Below the pieces are notes generated by a model that had not been told where the DNA came from, did no database searches, and worked only from the letters and a program-made list of their open reading frames with translations. The translations under genes were made by a program, and so were the position numbers. Below are positions 55,500 through 64,000 of a stretch of 64,000 nt of DNA, in pieces. How positions within the stretch are numbered: position 1 is the first letter of the stretch; each line of letters begins with the position of its first letter. This DNA comes from Ceratothoa steindachneri (lineage: Eukaryota > Arthropoda > Malacostraca > Isopoda > Cymothoidae), in NCBI GenBank assembly GCA_963969495.1, contig OZ018321.1, forward strand, positions 107,460,557 to 107,524,556. The letters run 5' to 3'.

Positions 55500-56560
55500 T
55501 GTTATTTATTTGTTTTTTTTATAGTTTGGATGAGTTGTCTAATCTCTGGGGTTAGGTTTCAAGTAATGTTTTATGCTCCCTTATGGTACTTGTTATAGGT
55601 GTTCTGTGATGTGGAATGTTTTAATATCTGCGTCTTTTGACTCAGTCCAGCTGTGGGTCAGTTTGGCAGGCAGAAAGTGGAATAAAGGGGATGGTTGATG
55701 ATGCGTTTTGTTGATGCACATGAACATTCATTGGGCCCCGGGGTGGGTTGGAAGTGGAGGTGTTGGTAAAGGTAATGTCTTCTCTGATGTATGAAACTAG
55801 GCATCTGCCTGTCATTTTTTGTGGCTGTATTGCCTGGGTACATAGTGTGATATTTTGGTGGTGTGCATTTCTTGAATTTTGTTTCATGGATAAGGGTCAT
55901 AATTAGATGTAGTGGGGGTGGGAATGGCGAAGGCATGAAAAGGGTGCAATGAGCATTAGAGCTTCTAAAGAATTGTAAACCTATGATGCATATGCAATCT
56001 ATGCCAGGAAGAATATTTGTTTTAGCATAGAGGTGGTGAAATGGGGTGTTTGTTGTGCAGCCATTTGAATGTGGAAGGTACTATTTGGGTAATTTTGTCT
56101 ATTATATATTAGATATGGTTGGTGCCCCCAGACTGGGGACATATAGTTTAGTGTCATGCGAACAAACTATCTGTATCCAATGTTGTGTTGTCCAAAGTTG
56201 CTGTTTATGTGTTGAGTTTCGATATGGCCTTTGAGGTCATATTTTTCTGTATTGAGTGAAGGTCATGTTTGGGTCTAGATTCACTCCCAGTTGTCTGGGG
56301 TTACGGTTGAGTGGGAGACATAGACCATAGAGCAAGATGTGGGTAAAGAGGGGGATTTCCACCCTCAAATTTAAAAGCGCAATGGCAATGAGTCTATCAC
56401 ACAAAGTTTGTAAGAAAAAGTAAATAAAGAACCTCCTGCAAGCATTGAGGCTGAAAGGGCACACAACACTCCAAATGTTACTTAATATCCCTTTGCACAG
56501 CTGTGTAAAAGGATATATATAGCCCCCCCCCCCCCATACACACACACACACAAAAAAAGG
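55500..56560 (-). pseudogene. LINE-G RT thumb and C-terminal fragment
   Basis: On the minus strand: LNRNPRQLGVNLDPNMTFTQ (motif E region), a thumb with degraded TTQHWIQIV and LNYMSPVWG-like residues, then LIHETKFKKCTPPKYHTMYP and SNPPRGPMNVHVHQQN. The order matches the C-terminus of the family whose RT core lies at 63.1-64 kb. It is 5'-truncated at a C homopolymer and CA repeat near 56522-56552. It lies upstream of the visible Pgm1 exons, probably within the next intron. Confidence 0.6.
56537..56552. repeat. Short (CA)n next to poly-C
   Basis: About eight CA dinucleotides after a run of about 13 C. Confidence 0.85.
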
Positions 56561-57235
56561 GCCTCATCTTTCAATGGGCTTCATTTCTTAATTTGAAAAA
56601 CAAGAAATTAAACCTACCAAAAGTTTGGCCTGTTTTTTGGTGTGTGTGTTTCTTCTTTTTGGGGGGATGGGGGGGCATCCGGTATAAGGTAAAGAAGGAT
56701 GGGGGCTGAAGAAAATGTTATGCAGACATTAAAATCCACCACCAGAGCCAGAGCCAAGAGAGAGAGGTTTATCAGCTCACCCTGGCAAGAGATGAATGGA
56801 TGAGAATCAGGTGACAACAAGCATGCAAAATAAGCCACCGCCCAAGAAAACAGAAGCAGCTTGTAAAGGCAACAAAAACAGGGTAAAATTGAAATGTATA
56901 GACATAATAAAGCCCAGGTTGTTTCAATCTACTTTGAGAGAAAAAGGGATGAATGAATAGTGCCAAAAATAAATGCTGCAAAGCCCAAATGGACTAGCCC
57001 GCAGCCAAATTCAAGGACAGGTAATTTGCATGAAAATTCTCAATAAAAATATAGACATCTGGAGAATATACAAAAATATCAATAGAATGGAAGTACAGGA
57101 ATTTAAAACCATCGAGGGGTGGAAAAGGATATAAAAAATAAACTATTGAGAACTCCACAAAGGATAAAAACATAGACTATAGATGGATCAAAAATAGATA
57201 CAAGAACAAGGAATATAAAATCATGAAACAATATA
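56561..57235. other. Unassigned stretch
   Basis: No domain recognised. The upper part may include the 3' UTR of LINE-F, which ends around here without a clear poly(A). Confidence 0.45.
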
Positions 57236-57238
57236 TTA

Positions 57239-60200
57239 AATTTTGGCTAAAAGATTAGATTCTTCTAAAAATTTAAAAATTCTATTCACACTAAAAGAGA
57301 CACGAGTCTCAGACAAGATACCCCGCAGGACCATCTGCCCAGTAATGAAAGGGAAGACCCTCCTCGCAAGATTTCTCAAAAGGGGACACTCAGCAAAGAT
57401 GTGAAGGATGGACAGCTGCACCCCACACAGGATGCACAAAGGTGGGGGCTGCCCATTCATCAAGTTTCCATGAATGAGGCAGCAATGGCCTATCCTCAGT
57501 CAGCACAAAATAACATCCAGTCTACGTGGTCTCATGGTACGTAACCATGGGAGGACTGAAGGTTTTATGGAATGGAGTTTGGTGAGAGGAAGCTCATCCC
57601 ACATCTTCTGCCATAAGCCGACTACATATTCGATGATGAGGGGATAGACATCACGAAGTGGGACTGGGGCTGATGAGTGTCTCCAATGATGCCGTCTCCT
57701 TGGCTGCAGCATCCGCCCTTTCATTACCTGGGATGCCCATATGACTGAGCACCCAGCAAAAAGAAATCTTATGAATAGGAGAAAGATAAAAAAGCCACCG
57801 CTGGATCTTGGAAACCAGCGGATGGTTAAAACCAAAAGCACCCAGTGCCTCCAGAGAACTAAGGGAGTCAGAGAAAATTGTAAGAAAACCAGATGGCATA
57901 GGAGCAATAACAAAGAGTGCAGCAAGAATGGCAACAAGTTCTGCTGTGAAAACAGAAGCTGCACTTGGTAGGCGAACCAATGCTGTCTGAGATGGAAAGA
58001 CAGCAGCAGCTCCAACTCCGTCCGATGACTTGGACCTGTCGGTGAACACAAAGGTGCTAGGCAGATGGTAGGAGGAGTGTTGATCATACATGGTTCTCAA
58101 GGCTACAGGCAAGAACTGATCCTTGGGCCTACCAGTAAGCCCCTTGCAAACCACTACAGGTGGTATGAGCCCTGGGGGAATCTTTGGTAATGAAAATGGA
58201 ATAACAGAAAACTCTCTTAGACATCCTGTGTGCTCGGCCATGCGCAGAGCAAAGGGATGGAAATCCATCATATGAGGCACTGTTCGCAAATTGAACGTGC
58301 ACTCATATACTGGCAACCATGGTAATTGCTCAAGTCTATAAAGATATTTGAGGTTAGACTTGAGCCTGTGAAAAGGAAGAGGAAGAGCCCCGTTCTCTGC
58401 ATAGACACTCCACACAGGGAAGGACTTGAAGGTTCCAGAAGCAAGACGCACACCCTGGTTACACACAGTATTTAATTTTTCAAGGATGGACGGTAAGGCC
58501 GAGGAATACACATGTGACCCATAGTCCAGCTATGACTGGACCAATGCTGAATACAAAGGCCACAGGGTACGACGATCACTTCCTAAAGAAGAGTGTGACA
58601 GTAATTTCATTATGTCCATTCTCTTCAGACAAGACCTTTTTAAGGTATCCAAATGAGGCCTCCAAGAAAGCCTTGAATTAAAGATCACCCCTAGAAATCT
58701 GAAATGGGGCTCAAAGGTGACAGGGACACCATAGAGTGACAAATGGGAAAGGTCCCATGTCACCGATCTATGAATGTAAAAGTGGACAACCTTGGTCTTT
58801 ACTGTGGAAATGCGTAAGCCTTTGGAAGAAGCATTATCAGCTACGGTATTTATAACCTGCTGTAGCTTACGGATGACAAATGGAAGTCTAGGCGATGAAC
58901 AGATAAGCGCTAAGTCATCCACATATAGAGTTGAGGAAATCTCAGCTGGGAGATTTGCGATAATGCTATTGATGGCAACAGAGAATCAGGTGACACTGAG
59001 GACACTTCCCTGTGGCACACCCTCAACTTGCTCTACAGGCTCTGATAGGGCATTTCCAACTTTTATACGTAGTGTGCGCCACATGAGGAATTGCCTGACA
59101 AACCTGGGAAGAAAGCCCCACAGGCCCCAATCATGGAGTTGCTTTAGGATACCACGCCTCCAAGTGATATCACATGCTTTCTCAATATCAAAGAAAACAG
59201 CAACAGAATGGTGCCTCTTTGAAAAAGCATCTCTTATATAAGACCCCATTCTAACAAGCAAGTCGATAAGACTGTTTTTTTCTGAACCCTGATTGAGAGG
59301 GAAATATAAGATGTTTTTTCTCCCAAAACCAGATGATTCTTGTATTTATCATCCTCTCAAACAATTTACATGGACAACTAGTAAGGGCAATGGGGTGGTA
59401 ATGGGTGAGTTCGGTCCCATGCTTTCCTGGTTTTCGGAAAGGTAAAACCACAGCCTCCCTCCACATAGAAGGGAAGCAGCCCCAAATCCAGATGAAGTTA
59501 TAGATGTCCAGCAAATGTGAGAGGAGGGATGGATGCATATTACTAATCATATCATAGGAAATGCCATGCGATCCGGCTGCAGTGGATCCACAGTGCTTCA
59601 GTGAATTATGGAGCTCATGGATAGAAAAGAGAAAGTTATAAGGCTTATTATCCATGTTAGGCTCCATAAAGTTGATAGGATACTGCTCCTGTTGGAGCCG
59701 AAAGCGCTGGAATTGGATGGAATAGTTGTCTGGGCTTGAAATATTAGCAAATGATCTGGCTAAGACATCGGAAATATAGGACGACAAGTCACCAAACAGT
59801 TCTCCGTCCTGAACAATGTTGGGAGCTGTAAAGCCATTGGAATTCCCTAATAGCTTTTTGACCCTCTTCCAGATTTTGTCTACATGGGTCTGCCAATATA
59901 TCGATGCGATGTAACGATCCAACGAGGTCTTTCGAGCTCGTCGGAGGGTGCGTCATTGTGCTGCCCTTGCTCAGTTACGAGCAAGTTTCTTTACCATTGT
60001 GGGGAACCGATGGTAACATCGGCAAGCCTGTTCACATTCAGTGACAACTCTCGAGCATTCAGAAGACCACCAGGGCAATTGTGGTCCAGGAGCAGTTGAG
60101 CCGGAGACGGGATGGAGGAATTAGCTGCATGATTGACGTGAGCTAGAAGATCATCAATAGCCACTTCAATATCTTCATGAAGGAAGGACCCATCATCGCT

Positions 60201-60927
60201 CGAGAGGTGCCTGAACTTAGACCAGTTTGCTTTTTTTTGTATTCCATCTTTTGCTAGGTGGAGGAGGACCACCTGTACATGGTGTTATTACAATGGGAAA
60301 GTGATCACTGCCTCGCAAGTTAGGATCCACTGCCCAGTCAAAATCAGCTCTACAGCTTGGTGAACAGAAAGAAGAGTCCACATATGTGCAGCTGTTCGTC
60401 TGGATGTGAAATGATGTGTGGCTGCCATCGTTAAGAAAGCAGACATCATTAGTGCCCAGAAATCTCTCAATCATATTTCCTCTAGCGTTATCATCATGGT
60501 CCCCCCAAAGGGGGTGTCGAGCATTAAAGTCGCCAATCAATAAAAAGGGAAGAGGGAGTTGAGAAATTAAATTAGCTAACTTTGTAGCTAAAACAGCTGT
60601 ATCTCTGTCCTCGCCAGGAGGAAGAAACAGCAAACAGACCGAATAATGGCGACTGGAAAAAAGGCGGACAGAAACCGCCTGCAGGTCTGTGTTAAGAGAG
60701 AGCTGGTTGTGGGGAACCCTGTTGTTAACAAAAACAGCAGAACCATGAATTGGTTCTCCGGGGTTCTTATAATGTCTCACAAAACCCAAAATGTTTGGTA
60801 CTCTGCGAGTACCCAAGCAAGTCTCCTGTAAAGCAATACAATCGGGATTGTAATCTTTAAGCAGGAGCTTGAACTCTTCCCATTTAGGGAAGAGACCTTG
60901 GAGGTTCCAATGAATAATTGGAAACAT
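57239..60927 (-). pseudogene. LINE-F ORF2: endonuclease, RT, RNase H
   Basis: The endonuclease (60927-60217) starts MFPIIHWNLQGLFPKWEEF, with CIALQETCLGT, LIGDFNARHPLWGDHDD and LRGSDHFPIVI, all key motifs present. RT: GSHGISYDMISNMHPSLLSH, FPSMWREAVVLPFRKPGKHG, VFFDIEKACDITWRRGILKQ (motif A), EGVPQGSVLSVT then a TGA (motif B), STLYVDDLALICS (motif C) and FRFLGVIFNSRLSWRPHL (motif E). One stop lies in the thumb at VQS*LDYG. RNase H shows VFTDRSKSS, FTAELVAILA, IFSDSLSSLEAL and HMGIPGNERADAAA, with the D-E-D-D set intact. It ends with CILCGVQLSILHIFAECP, a CCHC-like tail. Confidence 0.88.
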
Positions 60928-60929
60928 TG

Positions 60930-62672
60930 TTACTGTTTAAGCATAATGGTAGATTTCTTCCTACCCTTAAGGGGAGGAGATTTTGGATTTGAACTACCAG
61001 CGGAAATAGTTTGTGTCATACTAGCCTTAGGATTGGAGTATGACAAAGGAGGCATCAGAAGCTTGAGCTTTGCCTTTAGTTTTTCTTTAAGAAGGGGTGC
61101 ATCAGATTTTGATAAGTGGCTGTAAGAGAGAACTGTCTTTACTGGAGAAGAAGAGATGAAAGCAACTCCAAGGGTCAGATCAGGTGTCGAGGGAACAGAC
61201 GATGTTGACACAGCTGGTGGTATTGGTTGGGATGGTAGAGGCGATGGTGGTAGCGAGGACATCGGCAAAAGTTGTGAGTCCGATGCTGATAGAGAAGGAT
61301 GTGGAGCCAGTTTTTGAGAGTCCTCCACAACAGCTGGCTCCTGGGAAGGAGCAAAGGTTGGTTCCTTCTCATTCAGGGATCGAAGGAATTCCAAAGCAGC
61401 ATCAACAAAGAAGGGGATGGTGGAGTGATAACTGGCTTTGGAGCTGAAGAAGAGCTTGGTCCTTTAGGGGCAGGGTGAATGTCCAGAGGTGGAATGGATA
61501 CCACCTGAGGAACAATATGATCAACATCCACATGTTCTGGAGTGGTAGCAAAGTGCTTAACCACCCTTGGTGAACCAGGTGAGGATGGAAGGTTCCTCTT
61601 CTTGTTGGTAACCTCAGAAGTACTGTTAGGTGCTGACCAAGAGTGTTCATCACAAGGAGATGTACGTTTAGGACGGGAAGGACTTTTTACCTGGTCAGGC
61701 ACAGGAGAATCAGTAGGAGGTCTCTGGCTTCTCCCTTTCTTTGGCTCAGTAGAACGCAGAGCATCAGAAAAGCTCACACCAGGTTGGACATACATCTCCT
61801 TTACTCTTCTTCTGACCTCTGTAAAACTGACCCTGTTCTTGTTTCTAATGGCAATGACTTCTCTCTCATATAGAAAGTGAATTGCTGTGATGTTGCAGGG
61901 TGTTCACCACAGTTTGGGTAGCACGGCTGTTGAGAACAGGGCGTCCTGTGATAATCCGATCAACAATTCACACACAACCTTGTCTGTTTACAAAACTTGC
62001 TTACATGGCCAAAGCATTGGCAATGGAAGCATCGCCGTGGGTTTACAACGTAAGGCTTGACTGGGATGTCAAGATAGCCAGCCTTAATGTACTTGGGCGG
62101 TTCCAATCTGTTGAAGGTCAGGATTATGGTGGCGGTAGGTAACCTAGCGCCATTCAAAAACCTAGAAATGCGGTGGGCACTTACAACCTTCTGATTGGTA
62201 AGTTTTGATACCGGCCTGTCAACATTGTAATCTATTAACTCTTCCAATTGGATAACAACTTTACTATGTTAAATGTCGGGTGCGAAGCAGAGGACATGTC
62301 TACAGAAGCTAAAGACTGTAGGGTCTTAATCCGCTGATGCTGCTCGCTTGATTTTGCCTCAACTATCAATGCGCCATCATTTCGTGGCCACATTTGGGCA
62401 GGTTCAACACATTTCTCAACAAAATCCTCATAGACGTCGAAGATGTCAGCCTTACTAAGAGGACTATAGTTCACTTTCAAGACTAAAAATCGGTCGTAAT
62501 CCAACTCAGGGTCTACTTCTGACCCAAAAGGATCAAAGCGTCTACTGTCAGGGTCCAAGGCACAATGAACAGAGACATGTCTCTGGGAGTTATGTTTGTT
62601 AAATTTACCCATATAAGTATATATTTTATTTTGGGCTGCCCCTCGAGCAGAGGGGATGCACCAAATCGTCAT
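60930..62672 (-). pseudogene. LINE-F ORF1 (gag-like)
   Basis: Four successive open blocks in shifting frames: 62672-62235 (DPELDYDRFLVLKVNYSPLS, ADIFDVYEDFVEKCVEPAQM), 62247-61960 (LIDYNVDRPVSKLTNQKVVS, PPKYIKAGYLDIPVKPYVVN then PRRCFHCQCFGHVSKFC), 61795-61373 (Pro/Ser-rich with PKKGRSQRPP) and 61394-60930 (Ser/Pro-rich with a basic end GRKKSTIM). The stop lies just before the ORF2 start. One CCHC knuckle is intact and the next (CVNCGEHP-like) is shifted. It is an RNA-binding structural protein of the retrotransposon in intact relatives. Confidence 0.82.
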
Positions 62673-62888
62673 CGTGAGTCCAAAGAGCGCCCATACAGCC
62701 CAGACGGAGTAACCCGCCCCCCGACTCCCACTGTCGTTTTAAAAACAGCGGAGCCGCATAACGGAGATTCTCTGGACAGCGGTTATAAGACCTCCCAGAA
62801 ACAAAACGATGACCCTGGCATCCAAACCTCCTCTAAGGCACAGTCCTGCAGATGATGCCCCCCAGTGGGCGCATCTGTCGACCCGTAC

Positions 62889-63067
62889 AGTCAGCACGAC
62901 GGCCAGGAAGGTAAATCGCCGTGCCCCTTACGGGGAAGAGAATTGGTACAGAAGACGAGATAGGGGTTAGCGGAAGAAGAAAAAGAATGCCAAGCTGGGG
63001 CCAGACGGGGTGCTGAGTCCCGTCAGCACGGGGGCCAGGAAAGCAAATCGCCGTGCCCCTTACAGGG
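62889..63067 (-). repeat. Duplicated 5' motif upstream of LINE-F ORF1
   Basis: The units at 62889-62935 and 63021-63067 share TCAGCACG, GGCCAGGAA and AAATCGCCGTGCCCCTTAC, spaced 132 bp apart. A third copy is at 36973-37019 near the 5' end of LINE-A copy 1. On the minus strand each unit can be read as VRGTAI followed by LPGRRAD or FPGPRAD. Confidence 0.8.
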
Positions 63068-63159
63068 ACTAAAAGGGATGCCTGGGCCAGGAGGGTATGG
63101 CACTCTTCCAAGTATCATGTGTAAGAGTCTACATGGGGGCATTCCTTGCTGAAGTAAAG

Positions 63160-64000
63160 ATGCTATGTTGATATTGGGTGGTAGGAAGATTAGTGTGAGC
63201 AGGTTTGGGAGGTGTTCTAAGTACCTATTTATGTTTCTGAAGTCTCAGATGGGTCAGGATATGTTGGAGGGTCATTTGCGTAGATGTTTAGGCAGACTGA
63301 ATGGGTATTGGTATGTTGTGCATGAAGCAATTGAAGAGGGTAAGGGAGAGGATGCTTTGGGGAACCCAATTGGCAAACCTTTTCCTTTTGAATTGTGCCT
63401 TTTTTGGAGGACTTGGCCATGTTCATTGGAGAGGGGGTAGTTTTTGTATGAGGATGTGGCATCCGAGGGTGTCAAAGGTCTTGCTGATGCGGCATCAGAG
63501 GGTGTGAAAAGTCTTGCTGATGCGGCATCAGAGGGTGTGAAAAGTCTTGCTGATGCGGCATCAGAGGGTGTGAAAAGTCTTGCTGATGCGGCATCAGAGG
63601 GTATGAAAAGTCTTGCTGATGTGGAATCAGCGGGTGTGAAAAGTCTTGCTGATGGGGCATCCAAGGGTGCCAAAGGTCTTGCTGATGTGGCATCCAAGGG
63701 TACCAAAGGTTTTGCTGATGTCTATTGTAGCAATGACCACATTTTAGAGGCAGTTTTAGTTAAAGCCAACATGTGTTGTCAGGGGGGTTCATAGTGTGGT
63801 TGCAGAGCATTTTGCTCTGAAACATGTTGGGTGTGTGTTGGATGGGTGTAATGGGTTTTATTCTGTTTAGGATTAGTTTTTCTAGAATTTTTTAGAGGTT
63901 ATAGAGGAGCGAGATAGGTCTGTAGGAGGTAGGGAGGTTCAATGTAATTGAAGATTGTGAGTAAATGAAGATGTCCAAGTGTGGATATAGCTGTAGGACA
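63160..64000 (-). pseudogene. LINE-G reverse transcriptase core, with internal minisatellite
   Basis: On the minus strand: LPTSYRPISLLYNL and KILEKLILNRIKPI (RT start, about 63930-63840), DISKTF...DTLGCHILIQKL (motif A, expanded), FANWVPQSILSLTLFNCFMH (motif B) and IYANDPPTYPDPS (motif C with YADD changed to YAND). It is 5'-truncated by the window edge or by the insertion. It is the same family as 55500-56560 and decayed by stops. The 33 bp repeat at 63453-63716 lies exactly in motif A. Confidence 0.7.
63453..63716 (-). repeat. 33 bp minisatellite, eight units, derived from RT motif A
   Basis: Eight head-to-tail 33 bp units start at 63453. In the RT frame on the minus strand each reads ISKTF(D/H/G)TL(G/stop)C(H/R/P). 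The first unit in translation keeps DISKTF and the last keeps FDTLGCHILIQKL, which are the two sides of LINE motif A. The central units are most alike. On the plus strand the same DNA reads ASEGVKSLADA repeats, judged a shadow. Confidence 0.92.

Larger units (their letters stand above)
57236..63110 (-). mobile_element. LINE-F: gag/EN/RT/RNase H retrotransposon, nearly full length
   Basis: Minus-strand order: 5' region with duplicated motif (63110-62690), ORF1 with knuckles (62672-60930), ORF2 (60927-57239). ORF2 holds endonuclease, RT with YVDD, RNase H and a C-terminal Cys/His block. There are three shifts in ORF1, four in ORF2 and at least two in-frame stops. It is the same structural group as LINE-A and LINE-B, but protein identity between them is low, so it is a separate family. 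It lies upstream of the visible Pgm1 exons in the same orientation. Confidence 0.87.

Noticed and set aside
63444..63794. Plus-strand protein of 11-residue repeats (ASEGVKSLADA), reminiscent of LEA-like or amphipathic repeat proteins
   Set aside because: The same DNA in the opposite frame is a tandem expansion of LINE RT motif A, with RT coding on both sides. There is no gene structure or homologous start for the plus-strand reading.

Overview
This window is a stretch of an animal nuclear genome, most likely an arthropod and possibly a crustacean. The reasons are: split genes with GT-AG introns, a dense and decayed load of non-LTR retrotransposons (LINEs), hAT and mariner DNA transposons, tRNA-derived short repeats, and a short TTAGG run (the usual arthropod telomere unit). 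No prokaryotic operon, rRNA gene or CRISPR array was seen. The crustacean guess rests only on the flavour of the LINE proteins and is weak.

One host gene can be supported: the 3' half of phosphoglucomutase-1 (Pgm1) on the minus strand. Five coding exons lie at 55249-55095, 45655-45404, 44194-44011, 42436-42302 and 39480-39391. All have GT/AG splice sites and compatible phases, and together they encode 271 residues ending in PTVIT. The catalytic first half of the protein must lie beyond position 64000. The introns are largely transposon sequence.

Layout. 1-845: plus-strand hAT transposase remnant. About 990-4632: a LINE (here LINE-C) hit cleanly by a 555 bp hAT-type element and a 1266 bp mariner. 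5096-6190: CR1/L2-like LINE 3' end. 6350-10760: scattered fragments of another LINE (LINE-E), a 30 bp minisatellite and a dispersed repeat pair. 10760-13650: mostly unassigned AT-rich DNA with a fold-back element. 13653-17820: two ZMYM1-like hAT remnants in opposite orientation. 17820-21935: LINE-B, minus strand. 21937-24220: a long inverted repeat around and inside an RTE-like endonuclease fragment. 24530-27590: LINE-A copy 3 with a solo LTR inside. 27620-29423: degenerate DIRS/Ngaro-like reverse transcriptase. 29430-30230: RTE reverse transcriptase fragment. 30237 to about 37080: LINE-A copy 1, the best preserved element. 38137-55249: Pgm1 with LINE-A copies 4 and 2, a hAT-like open frame, short repeats and LTRs in its introns. 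55500-56560 and 63160-64000: LINE-G fragments. 57236-63110: LINE-F, gag plus endonuclease/RT/RNase H.

The genes do not form a pathway. The biology is a housekeeping metabolic gene (glucose-1-phosphate/glucose-6-phosphate interconversion) embedded in layered transposon insertions. The most unusual structures are a minisatellite grown from a reverse-transcriptase motif A, a short 5' motif shared by two different LINE families, and nested insertions whose target-site duplications can be read exactly. I did not find evidence for a new defence, biosynthetic or regulatory system. LINE-A to LINE-G are labels used only in this annotation.
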